Shown here piece by piece: positions 45,701 through 53,200 of a stretch of DNA of 64,000 nucleotides (the stretch's first letter is position 1; every line of letters begins with the position of its first letter). Where the stretch lies: assembly GCA_018857735.1 (NCBI GenBank), contig JABMCL010001766.1:1537001-1601000 (forward strand), in the 5' to 3' direction. A program made the position numbers and the translations under genes. A model generated the notes under the pieces. It made no database searches and had not been told where the DNA came from. It saw nothing but the letters and a program-made list of their open reading frames with translations. This DNA is from Alviniconcha marisindica (taxonomy: Eukaryota > Mollusca > Gastropoda > Provannidae).

Positions 45701-48383
45701 ATTGTGCAATCCAGTTATTTTTGTTCTTAGAATATTTCATAACCACCCGTACAAAGTATTTTGTAATGTACTATTATGATTATAATAAATAAAGTGCAAC
45801 AGCTACTGATGCATAATACGTATTATATACTATTAAATGTGTATGTTTCATACATTTAACTAAAGTACTTAGTACTTACATACACATAACAGTGACAATG
45901 TAATGTCTGCTCAAGTCCAAGATAAAAATTAAAATTCAATTTTTAACATAATTTTCAAGCAGAAAATAAATTTCTACAATTAAATTGAGCATGTTTATTC
46001 ATTTTTCTTTTTCTTTTCGTCCCATGCCTATCTTGCTAAAATCAAAAGCCAAATGCTGTAAAAGTCTAGCATCAATGGGGTCAGACTATGAAGCTTGATA
46101 AGCCCCAGTTTCTTTCTAATTTTGTAAAAACAAACAAACAAATCTTTAGAAACTCAATTGCCCATCCCCGTAGGATTAGGAACAGGAAGAGAGGTGGACC
46201 AAACAAAACACGGCAAGAAATGCGAAAATATTGAGCGAACGACAAGAGAGAGCAGACAGGATCTAGAATCAGAGAAAGGCAAAAGAACAGTTACAGCAAA
46301 GCTCCCTGTCCAGAGAATGGCCACCCCCAACACACAGATCATGTGACATGTGTCCTAGGGATTTTTCAACTGAAAAGTAACACAGCGTATATATAATACT
46401 TTAATAGGAAATAGTACGAGTCCCACCTCATTTCCCACACTCGACTGTACATGGACTTGCTGGGCTCTATCAAATACTCCGACCCCTTCTTGGCCATGGT
46501 GTCACCCAGATTCACTCTGTGCTCAGCAGACCCCAGTGGGTCAAACACCAGCACAATGCCCACAATTGTCCAGAAGCCGACGATCCATGCACAGATCACT
46601 GCCCCTCTAGCTGCCCAGTACACCGTCCAATCACACGAGAACGAATAGCCGAAAGCCCAGTAAGTGGCAATGATGATCCACACGGCCTCTGGGAGAAGTA
46701 TGGCAGCCTTAAGGTAGATAAGAACGTTGATGTGGCGCCGGGGATGGCTGTCGCGTATGGTGCCACGCATGCTGATGAGCATGGTGGCAGCTGCGTGCAC
46801 AATGCTGATGGAGAGAAGGACGATGGCGCCAATGTAGTAGCTGTGCAGCAGGTAGCCATTCGGACAGCTGAAGCTTCCATGGTGAACACCCAGCAACACT
46901 GAGATGGCAAGCAACCTAAAACACAACATAAAGTAATTCATCATGTAACTTGTAAGCTAAAAGTAAAACACACACACACACACTTTAAAACTGCATACAT
47001 TTACAATAATAATAATACTGACATACAGTATACATGATATATTATTAAACAATAATTGGTCTCTATTGCCACCATAACAATACCACTTTAGGTGATTAAC
47101 ACAGTAACAAAACAGTCATTGTGGGTGTTTGATATAGTTTATGAGGTTGATATAGTTTATGAGCTTGCATGTAAATTGTAACAAGGAAAACAAAAAACAA
47201 CACATGACATCAGATACAAAAGTTAAAAAAATAGGAACTTGGGAAGAGGAAGAAGGGACCTGTCACTAGTGTCAGGGATAGAGAGGCTGCCGATATCAGT
47301 GGTGCTTTACAGCCTTTACAGACTTGGGGCACTTTCCACGACAGACTATTAAATTATTATTGGATTTTTGTTTTGCTTGCTTTTTCATTCTGTACTGTGA
47401 TGTTTTCTGCTTAGTTATAAATACAATAGTTTACAGTCTTAATACCTAAATCCATAATTTTTTTAGATTTGTAAACAACATTTTAAGTTATAAATATTTA
47501 TTATCTATGCATCTCCTGCTCACACAGAAGTGAAACAAAAGCTACTATTTAAAACTGCTGATGAACACTGAAAATCAACTGACTCATGTCACAAAAACTA
47601 GTAGAGGTATGTTACTATATAATATTAATATAATATAAATTTGTGACTTTTGCCCTCACCACAGTACTCTGAAAAAGAAGTTAATCATCTTATTGTTTTT
47701 GATCTAGCTACATAGCTATTTAATCAAAAGTGACCAATGCCCACAGTCATAAATATGTCACTGACACTGCTGTACTAGATGTAGCTCAGCTCTGGAGTAA
47801 GAATAAAGTTCAGCGGCCGAGCACCGGACTAGAGATCTGAAGGTTCCCTGGCAGGAGTAGTGAAAAAATAGTCCCCAGAGATAACTTTGTCCGTTCCATC
47901 CCGGGTTACCGCAGTAGCAGACTAGCACGTAAAACAAAGTAAGAGACCCCGGTCATTTACATATGTATTATACAGTACAGGTGGCTAGTTACAGCTAAAC
48001 ACGCACACACCCTCTGAGTGTGAACGTATACGTCTGTATCGACACGTAAAGAAATCGGACGCCTACAGAGAACAAGAAAAATCCTTCGGATGAGACTATA
48101 TAATTATATATATATAGTAATATACACATATATATGGAAGTTAAAAATCCTGTAGTCCATGTCAGAATTCGGTGGATTGTGGAAACATCAAAATAACCGA
48201 GCTTGCACTAAAAGTGTCTGAGCCTTCATACTGTCAAAGAAGAACAAGGAAACTAATGTAACTTTTCACGGAAAATAGGAAATCGCACCAAGCAGAGCGC
48301 AAGCACAACTCCACAAAGCTGGGGAAGACGAAATCGTCGCTGCCAATAGCCCAACGGCGTTTTAGAAGATATATTCCCGGCAT
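24875..48383 (-). CDS. DAGLB: Diacylglycerol lipase beta (sn-1-specific DAG lipase)
   Basis: DAGL enzymes hydrolyse sn-1 acyl chains of diacylglycerol to give 2-arachidonoylglycerol. They are multi-pass membrane serine hydrolases. Exons, 5' to 3' on the - strand: 48383-48289, 46915-46427, 45383-45293, 43979-43633, 37984-37855, 37210-37127, 36437-36282, 34570-34440, 32447-32312, then a linker not fully located (30340-30242 is one candidate), then 26303-26166 and 25073-24875. The start [20 protein letters not shown] matches the DAGLB N-terminus. Hydrophobic membrane segments fill exons 1-2. [27 protein letters not shown], the GHSLGAG nucleophile elbow, [16 protein letters not shown] (catalytic Asp) and [11 protein letters not shown] (catalytic His) follow. 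The first nine exons join in phase to 553 codons. An exon ending in phase 2 is still missing before 26303. DAGLB fits better than DAGLA because the C-terminal tail is short. Confidence 0.96.
25085..25480. repeat. Minisatellite beside the last DAGLB acceptor
   Basis: Many copies of a unit of about 20-30 bp: GTCAGCTATGGTCAGTTACA and GTCAGCTATGGTCAGTACAA. It begins within about 15-20 nt of the 3' splice site of the terminal exon and occupies the end of the intron. Confidence 0.95.
25481..26165 (-). other. Last DAGLB intron, remainder
   Basis: Diverged copies of GACTGATGAGGATGGAACTG recur near 25489, 25628, 25786 and 25898 at irregular spacing. They echo CTGATGAGGATGGAGCTGAA inside the terminal exon (complement of the exon, about 25000-25020), so parts of the exon and its flank appear to have been duplicated into the intron. 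No exon is seen. Confidence 0.6.
26166..26303 (-). CDS. DAGLB: DAGLB exon with catalytic His
   Basis: It encodes [20 protein letters not shown], then [15 protein letters not shown]. The PPGxIxH motif carries the lipase histidine. The acceptor is CCCTTGCAG and the donor AGCAC|GTGAGG. Phase is 2 in and 2 out. Two neighbouring frames are also open, but only this one matches DAGL. Confidence 0.92.
26328..27120. repeat. Minisatellite upstream of the DAGLB His exon
   Basis: About 25 copies of a roughly 20-31-bp unit: on the + strand CATACTGATCTGCATGCATC then TGCTGAAAGGG. The array starts about 25 nt from the acceptor. In the transcript direction units carry a CCTTTCAGCAG stretch that resembles a 3' splice site. 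Confidence 0.95.
27607..27677. repeat. (CA)n microsatellite
   Basis: An uninterrupted CA run of about 70 nt in a DAGLB intron. Confidence 0.95.
28110..28350. repeat. Two-copy direct repeat, about 125 bp
   Basis: Both copies contain AACACATCTGTAGCCAA, TTCAGCTGCTTCTAAAAA or a close variant, ATCTAACACTGTAACAG and AATGTTTGCT. It is intronic in DAGLB. Confidence 0.85.
29177..29200 (-). CDS. Possible DAGLB micro-exon (24 nt)
   Basis: The - strand segment lies between a good acceptor (TTTGCTCTGTTTAG) and a strong donor (TTGGAG|GTATGT). In phase 0 it reads PEERDFLE. It may be part of the unlocated DAGLB linker, but its phase does not by itself connect to the exon at 26303, so this is only a candidate. 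Confidence 0.25.
29630..30241. repeat. Degenerate tandem repeat carrying a 5' splice-site copy
   Basis: About five diverged units of about 110-190 bp share AAGTTTC, CTCACCTG (donor complement), TGTGCTCACAGTTTCAAA and CAGTACAACTGAGAAA. The copy nearest 30242 contains the real donor of the candidate linker exon. Confidence 0.7.
30242..30340 (-). CDS. DAGLB: Candidate DAGLB linker exon
   Basis: A 99-nt segment lies between acceptor GTCTTCAG and donor CCTGCAG|GTGAGA on the - strand. Two frames are open. In phase 0 it encodes a Ser/Thr/Gln-rich stretch ([17 protein letters not shown]), plausible for the weakly conserved DAGL C-terminal linker. Phase 0 fits the upstream exon's end, but a further exon is needed to reach the phase-2 start at 26303. 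Confidence 0.45.
31905..32025. repeat. Dispersed repeat, copy 3 of 3
   Basis: It contains TTGTTTTGTAGCTTGAAAAA, GGGGGACGATCCC, CCAAATAAATAGC and CTTTTATGTGTTTG, like the copies at 5703 and 22570. Confidence 0.65.
32312..32447 (-). CDS. DAGLB: DAGLB exon with catalytic Asp
   Basis: It encodes [31 protein letters not shown] and LCKCNMPK. The GEDIIPR motif matches the DAGL aspartate region. The acceptor is CAGCCCCAG and the donor AAA|GTGAGT. Phase is 2 in, 0 out. Confidence 0.96.
32545..32665 (+). mobile_element. Retroelement tail fragment
   Basis: TATGCGCTTAGAACAGTC, TTTTGCGCTTATTAAATA and an ATTATTAATAATAA tail resemble the LINE-type 3' tail at 51300-51395. Confidence 0.4.
33330..33584 (-). 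other. Protein-like ORF in a DAGLB intron, origin unknown
   Basis: The - strand frame of about 81 codons reads [40 protein letters not shown] and EHIWAFL. The composition looks protein-like rather than random, and adjacent - strand sequence (33110-33300) also has a plausible fragment ([20 protein letters not shown]). It may be a decayed transposon or pseudogene; I do not recognise the family. Confidence 0.3.
33570..34440. repeat. Tandem repeat carrying copies of the DAGLB 5' splice site
   Basis: About nine units of about 70-105 bp: GCTTCAATTGCCACTCACAT, CACACAGTCTCTCATGTTTC, AAAGAGCTTATGTTACCTCA then TGAGTACC and a poly-C run. On the transcript strand each unit has CTCATGAG|GTAAC or a variant, matching the real exon end CTCATGAG|GTAAAG at 34440. 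Confidence 0.93.
34440..34570 (-). CDS. DAGLB: DAGLB exon with nucleophile elbow
   Basis: It encodes [20 protein letters not shown] then [25 protein letters not shown] holds the catalytic serine. The acceptor is TGCATGCAG and the donor ATGAG|GTAAAG. Phase is 0 in, 2 out. Confidence 0.97.
34595..35250. repeat. Minisatellite beside a DAGLB acceptor
   Basis: About 18 copies of a unit of about 32-40 bp: AAAGTTACATCTTGCATGCA then TGTTTACAGGCCAAAAC. The array adjoins the acceptor at 34571, where CTGCATGCAGGCAAAAAACA looks like a shortened unit. Long + frames here (181 and 196 codons) are repeat artefacts. Confidence 0.93.
35625..35645. repeat. Poly-C tract (21 nt)
   Basis: A homopolymer C run on the + strand in a DAGLB intron. 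Confidence 0.95.
35829..36088. repeat. Two-copy repeat flanking a dispersed element
   Basis: Copies at about 35829-35911 and 36005-36088 share AATCACATGCGACAAG, AAGTCTGTTCAAGAGAGGAG and AAGCAATCAACAACAACAAC. Between them, at about 35915-35996, lies a segment with GTGTGAGAGTCGAGGTGGCC and TCTGGTTTCCGTGGACGTAA, which recurs at 57611-57687. Confidence 0.85.
36282..36437 (-). CDS. DAGLB: DAGLB exon: lipase core
   Basis: It encodes [18 protein letters not shown], then [20 protein letters not shown]. It continues the RGTLSLQ-DALTDL motif from the upstream exon. Phase is 0 in and 0 out. The donor is CTACAG|GTGGGA. Confidence 0.96.
36717..36955. repeat. Minisatellite, about 31 bp x 8
   Basis: The unit contains TTGAAGAAGTCAGAATACAC then AAGAACATAGGA. 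It is intronic in DAGLB and not adjacent to a splice site. Confidence 0.93.
37127..37210 (-). CDS. DAGLB: DAGLB exon: RGT motif
   Basis: It encodes [18 protein letters not shown] then [10 protein letters not shown]. The RGT(L/M)SLQ stretch is characteristic of DAG lipases. The donor is CTGCAG|GTAAAG. Phase is 0 in, 0 out. Confidence 0.96.
37855..37984 (-). CDS. DAGLB: DAGLB exon: Cys-rich segment
   Basis: It encodes [19 protein letters not shown] and [14 protein letters not shown]. The acceptor is CTATCTCAG and the donor AATAAG|GTAACG. Phase is 2 in, 0 out. Confidence 0.95.
37985..43632 (-). other. Large DAGLB intron, no gene seen
   Basis: This intron of about 5.6 kb contains a (CA)n run at about 38495-38527, a SINE-like fragment at 39812-39870, a GT run at 41337-41359 and a (TC)n run at 42709-42764. 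No coding exon is convincing on either strand. Confidence 0.65.
39812..39870. mobile_element. SINE-like fragment
   Basis: GTTAGTTAGCTGGCGCCTTG then AGCCCATTCAACCACATAGG; closely similar to the copy at 57508-57570. Confidence 0.5.
43633..43979 (-). CDS. DAGLB: DAGLB exon: N-terminal cytosolic region
   Basis: It encodes [20 protein letters not shown], an Ala/Thr-rich insert ([15 protein letters not shown]), then [20 protein letters not shown]. The acceptor is TTGGCAG and the donor TTGCAG|GTATGT. Phase is 0 in, 2 out. Confidence 0.95.
44235..44650. repeat. Tandem repeat, about 150 bp x 3
   Basis: Copies contain CTCAATCGCCTGTGGTAACT, CGCCTGGAATGTGAGTAAAC and CATCCTCAAAAAGGAT. One copy ends in a 17-nt poly-C. 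It lies in a DAGLB intron. Confidence 0.9.
44660..45095. repeat. Two-copy direct repeat, about 210 bp
   Basis: Copies share GTGACACACATGTGTA, GGGCATAGTCCCT, ACTGGCTCAACACATGTATA and AGAATGAGGCCTAGAATGCT. The second copy ends just before the hairpin at 45100. Confidence 0.9.
45100..45182. repeat. Near-perfect 36-bp inverted repeat (hairpin)
   Basis: The left arm at 45100-45136 starts GGATAAAACCATAAAAGAAG. The right arm at 45147-45182 ends TATGGTTTTATCC. The arms pair over about 36 bp around a 10-nt centre, ATCATATGAA. It is in a DAGLB intron about 110 nt from an exon. Confidence 0.95.
45293..45383 (-). CDS. DAGLB: DAGLB exon
   Basis: It encodes [20 protein letters not shown] then [10 protein letters not shown]. 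It corresponds to the LLCCC segment after the last membrane helix. The acceptor is CTTTTGCCAG and the donor TTTAAG|GTGTGG. Confidence 0.94.
46427..46915 (-). CDS. DAGLB: DAGLB exon: transmembrane domain
   Basis: A 489-nt exon carries several hydrophobic helices, including [37 protein letters not shown] and [20 protein letters not shown]. The last (IVFDPLG) is a DAGL signature. The acceptor is TGTGTTTTAG and the donor ATGAG|GTGGGA. Confidence 0.97.
46916..48288 (-). other. First DAGLB intron
   Basis: No exon is seen. A tRNA-like SINE lies at about 47805-47960, and TATA-rich tracts occur near 48100-48130. Confidence 0.7.
47805..47960 (+). mobile_element. tRNA-like SINE fragment
   Basis: CAGCGGCCGAGCACCGGACT then AGAGATCTGAAGGTTCC resembles an internal RNA polymerase III promoter head (A- and B-box-like). 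It is followed by a unique body ending near AAGTAAGAGACCCCGG. It is not a functional tRNA, because no paired acceptor stem is visible. Confidence 0.4.
48289..48383 (-). CDS. DAGLB: DAGLB first coding exon
   Basis: The start codon at 48383-48381 opens [20 protein letters not shown] then [12 protein letters not shown], closely matching the DAGLB N-terminus, so this start is well supported. The donor is GCTTG|GTGCGA and joins exon 2 in phase 2. Confidence 0.95.
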
Positions 48384-50036
48384 TATCAAGACATTAGTGG
48401 CAACTTTTTCCCGTGGTGTTGCAGAGACTGGCGCTGTCCAGATGCGTCACCAAAACAAATGCTGTCGGCCATGAGGCATGACACAGGAAGTTGCTTTGGT
48501 GCCAATGTAAAATGAATCCGTCCAAAATATGATCACAATTTTTAATAAATCTGTTTCGTCCGATTAGCTTTTTATTTTGTAGATGGACTACCTGGTATAG
48601 GAGATTGCCTTTTTGAATATTTTGTTAGTTCCTAAATAAAATAAAAGAAACAACTGTATGACCCATAAAACAAATATAAAAATTATTTGTATAACAGGAG
48701 CCTCTTTGCCCTGACACCGTGTGGCAGGAGAGTCGACTGCTAGAGCTGCTGCACGTGGGTGAAAATGCCAGAAGAAAACTACCGTCGCAGCATAATCATT
48801 GGTAGCCAATTTACATTTATTGTAAGTTTAGCGCATGCTGTGCACGGGACAGAGAGCTTGCACAGAACTGTTGTGAATCAGATTTTACCCGCGATCGGCC
48901 CCGGAATTTGGCCGAGCGCGCGCCAAGATATCGCATTGCATTTGAAAGGAAAGTCACCCCCGCCAACATCTCTATATTATTATTAAACTTCCAGACCAAA
49001 TGGCATTACCGGACATTAACTTGCTTTAATTGGCTGAAATGTTTCTGTAAACTTTCTTTGTATTCCGGATTGTTGACCGAACTCGGTGGGAAAATGGCAG
49101 AAGAGACCAGTATTATTACTACTAATAATAGCAGTAGTAGTTACTGTAGAGGGCAGAACTGGACAGACAATCAAACAAGACTTTTAATTTATGTGCGGCT
49201 AAAGGGGGGACAGAGAAGAAGGAAAAAAACGTACCATTTTGTGAAACAAATCACTTTTGTCTCACAACAATAGAAATTAGAATTGTGGAATATTTGCAGT
49301 CTTTCACTAGTTTCAGCTCCCCATTATTTTTGCTTATTTCAGCCATGCTGAGTGAAAGGCAACCAAAAACAATGACAGGGAAGACGTGCGTCTGGGTTGC
49401 TTGTTCACATTTCTGTTAATGGCCGTTTTGGTTAACTTGACCCTCACTGACCTTCAGCAGACATAGACTGATAGAGTGTAAACATATTGCCTGTGCTAAA
49501 ATCCCATACTGAGCCAATAGCACTATTAGTACAGTAACAGTGTAAACTGCATAATGTACTGTAGTATTTTCTTGTTTATGTAGTTTTTCCTGATTTAGCT
49601 CTTTTAATGTAAAATTGAATCATTTGCATGTGTTAAGGGAGATATTTAGACTAACATATTCATAGGCAGCAAGATGATGCTTGATAGTGTACCAAATGCA
49701 TAGAACTGCATGGTGAAACTGAAACAATAATCAGATGTCAAATATTCAGACTTTGTTAGTACAATAGTAGCTTTTTCTCCAAAACAATGGAATAATTAAG
49801 TTAATAAAAAGCTGAAGGGCAATGCAAGTGGACTAACTGGTTGTGGTTATTGATGTGAACTAGTGTCTAGTAACTTCAGAGCATGTGGATGATGAACCAT
49901 TATGGCATTAGTGTAAAGGTCATATTTATATAGTAAAATTATTGTTTATACATAAAAAAGGCACATTGCTTTTTGCAAATTATGTAGTCTGTCAAATTTC
50001 CTTTTAAAACTAATTAAGCAATGTTTCTGTTTGCAG
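48384..50036. promoter_or_regulatory. Divergent DAGLB/POLG2 promoter region
   Basis: The two genes are transcribed away from this interval. The 48880-48940 part is unusually rich in CpG for this window (GCGATCGGCCCCGGAATTTG, GCCGAGCGCGCGCC), which suits a promoter. The interval must also hold the unlocated POLG2 5' exon(s). No precise start site can be read from the sequence. Confidence 0.45.
49094..49273 (+). other. ORF with weak Myb/SANT-like start
   Basis: ATGGCAGAAGAG opens a 59-codon frame with a Thr/Asn/Ser stretch and then QNWTDNQTRLLIYVRLKG. WTxxxTxxLI is how Myb/SANT-like (MSANTD) domains begin, but the rest of the domain is not visible. It could be a first exon, a decayed domain or chance. 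Confidence 0.25.
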
Positions 50037-50207
50037 AGACTACCAAGCTGTTGTAATGGGTGATCCTCGAGTGAAACAATTCCTCCAGCTTCTGTTTTGT
50101 CGCGGCTTTGTTGAAGAGATTCCTATCAACATCAATGGATTTCAGAAAAAGCTCTTCCGCTTTGGGCCACTTGGTGCACTTCTGAGAAGAAACATACTAA
50201 AACAGTG
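50037..50207 (+). CDS. POLG2: POLG2 first recognised exon
   Basis: It encodes DYQAVVMGDPRVKQFLQLLF and NGFQKKLFRFGPLGALLRRN. The acceptor TTCTGTTTGCAG shows an upstream exon exists. The donor is CAGTG|GTGAGA. Confidence 0.93.
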
Positions 50208-53200
50208 GTGAGATTCATAAGTGTTTGGGGCTTTAAGTTTTCTAGTAACAAGTTACATGCTTGCCCTAGAATGTGGCGACAGCTCACAGTCCCATCTATA
50301 CTCCAAGCATCACTTTCCGGCACCTACCTCCATACTCTGCCAGAATTGGTTACGCCACTGAAGGGGCACTCTTTATCTCCACGCAGCTGTCCACCGACAC
50401 AGTCAGCACCCTCTGAAAGGTTTGGGTTCTAATAAGACTGTGGAAGAAACATAGTGCCCAAGCACCCATGTAGACAAGAGACGCATCCACCCCAGGTAAA
50501 AAACAACAACTGAGTTCCGTCTTGATTCAAGTGATTTTGGTTTCATTTGCACTGGTATAATCAACATGGTCCGTTATAATAGAAACGTTTGATATAATTT
50601 GGGTTGTCTGTTACAAACTTACTGCCGTTTGAGCATCATTGAAAAACTGTTCATTAGCCGACAGTTTTTCAAGACCTATAGTGTAATCAACTATGGCAGT
50701 GGTTGGAGGAAGGGTGTTATAAACCAGTGCTTGGAGTTTGAGTCCCACCCTCAGGTCCTTCCAGTTTGAATGTATGGCATTAAAAGTACATGTACAAGCA
50801 TGTGGGAAATAGTTGAACAGGGGAATAGTTACAAGTGCTACTTTCTCACCCATCACTGGGTGAAGCCAGAGTGTGCATTGGCTGGTAATCTCCAGTATTT
50901 TACTGGTTAAGATCAGCATTATAATATTATATACTACGGGGAATTTTTTTAGCAATCAGTCAGGTGAATTGGCTGTTGTTTTATTTGACTGATTGTCAAA
51001 ACAAAACAAAAGAGGGAAAGATGATTCTTCACGAGCTCAAATATTGGTTAATTTGTTTGGTTTGATCACTGACTGGTGAAATGTGTCCACTAGGTCCAAT
51101 GGTCAGCGCTCTTTTTCTTACCAGGCTCTTAACTACCTGGAACCAATTCCCTTTTTCTGTCCATCATGCTACCTCAGTCAGTTCTTTCATATCTTCCTTG
51201 AAAACCTTCTCTTTCCACAAACCTTGTCTTCAGTCCACTCCCATTACCCTGAGACGTGTATGTGTGTGTGAGTGCGTGCGTGAACTGAATCTTTGTTGTC
51301 AGTAAATTTATACATTTAACGAATTTGTAAGCGCTTAGGACCAGTACGGGTTATGCGCTCTAAGTACCCATTACTGTTATTATGATTAAATAGCCACTGA
51401 GTTTGGTTTTCTGTGGGATTGTTTTGTTCCAGGTGGGACGCGGTAGTGCTTGAACAGCCTAATGCATTCTGTGTTGAGAATCCTCCACTGGTCCCACTTG
51501 CTGAAGTGCTGATGCCTGATAAAAAGAATGAAAAGCTGTCTCTGCTGCAGGGTACCAGTTTGAGATCAGATTTGTCACATGGTGAGCTTTGTTATCAGCA
51601 TGTTTTACTGGGCATGGGAATTTTCAGCTACAAAGCACAAAGCTGCCAACTTTGGGCAGCAGTAATTTCAATCAATTTCTTTCCGCTAAAAAATAAGTTT
51701 CACACTGAAAATGTGCCAGCATTATTGAAAATGTGCCAGCAGGCAAAACATCTTATTGTTTTTTTTAAAAACTGAGTCATTCTAATTTGAAGAAAACATA
51801 TTTTTGTTCTCTCTCTCTCTCTCTCTCTCTTAGTCTTACACACACACACACACACTCTTGCCCTCTCTCTCTCACACACACTCTCTCTCTGTCTCTCTTG
51901 CCCCCTCCTTCCACCATCCCACCATCGAAAATGGGATGCCAGCTTGAAAAATAATGTGAATATCAAATGCTGCTTTTGACATTTTGTTTCCAGACTGCTG
52001 TGCATCCTACCTCCCAGCACTGAAACTGACCAATGGTCACCTGCCTGTTTCGGTAGCCAGCAGCGGCCAGTGCTTCCGATGTTCAGCTGAGGAGTCCAGT
52101 ACTGACAGCAGCAAACTTCTGTCAAAGTATGTTTGCAGCTTTTCCAGCCTGGTTTGTACACTGCAATTGCAAAAGCTGAATTGCAGATATTCTAAAACAA
52201 AGACTGAAAGAGCATATAGACCTGCAGGCAGTTTGTATGCTGATGTTGCAAGTGACTAGCATACATGTAATGTATACAAAAGCTCTCCATTTGCCAGTTG
52301 CTGAATTGCTTGCTGTTTTAGTTTTCTTCTGTTAGCGTTTTTGTTCAGTTGGGTGGAATATTTGTCATTAATCCATTTTCTGCCCAGAGAACATCCTATT
52401 ATATATGTCCTTTGAAAAGTGCATCGCATTTCTTGAGAGTATAGGATGTCATATGATGGCTGGCAAAATGCTTCTCATTTGTATAGGATGTCATGTGATG
52501 TCCTTCGTAAAGTGCTTTCCATTTGTCGATATAGGATGTCAGATGATGTCCTCAGCAAAATGATTCCCATTTGTCTACAGGATATCAGATGATGTCCTTG
52601 GCAAAGTGCTTCTTATTTGTATAGGACGTCCTACTCCTAGGCAAAATGCTTCCCATTTGCCTATAGGATGTCATATGGCAGGTCTCTTAAAGAGGCAGTT
52701 TTGATGTCATAATGTACGGCCTTAATGTGGGTTGGAGATCATGAATTTATTTACAAATCGTCAAATAACTTTTAAATTTTACCCCAAAAAGTCCAATGTT
52801 TGCCATTGCTATTGTGATTTAATTTGTTGTTTTATGATTGGCGTGAGTGTGATGAGCGCACTTGGCACCACAAAACATTCCTTGTGCAATTACATTGACA
52901 TTTACCGATAAAGTTACATTGTATTGTATAGTATCCTTGAAAAAGTGCTTCCCATTTGTCAGAAGGATGTCATATATGAAAAAGTGCTTCCCATTTCTGT
53001 ATAAGATGTCATATATGATGTCCTTGACAAAGTGCCTCCCATTTGCATTTAGGGCATTTTGCTCAGTTTCCAACATTTGATTCATTCTTGTGAGAACTGA
53101 AATTCTTAAAACAAACTTTTCTGGTTTGTTTTCACCTTTCTTTAGTTTAACGCTATTCTTTGATAGAAATGGAACCAGCAGTGCAAACCTTTTTACTAAG

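Noticed and set aside
48759..48986. ORF MPEENYRRSIIIGSQ as the POLG2 first exon
   Set aside because: No donor joins it in phase to 50037, and it does not resemble POLG2 or a targeting peptide.
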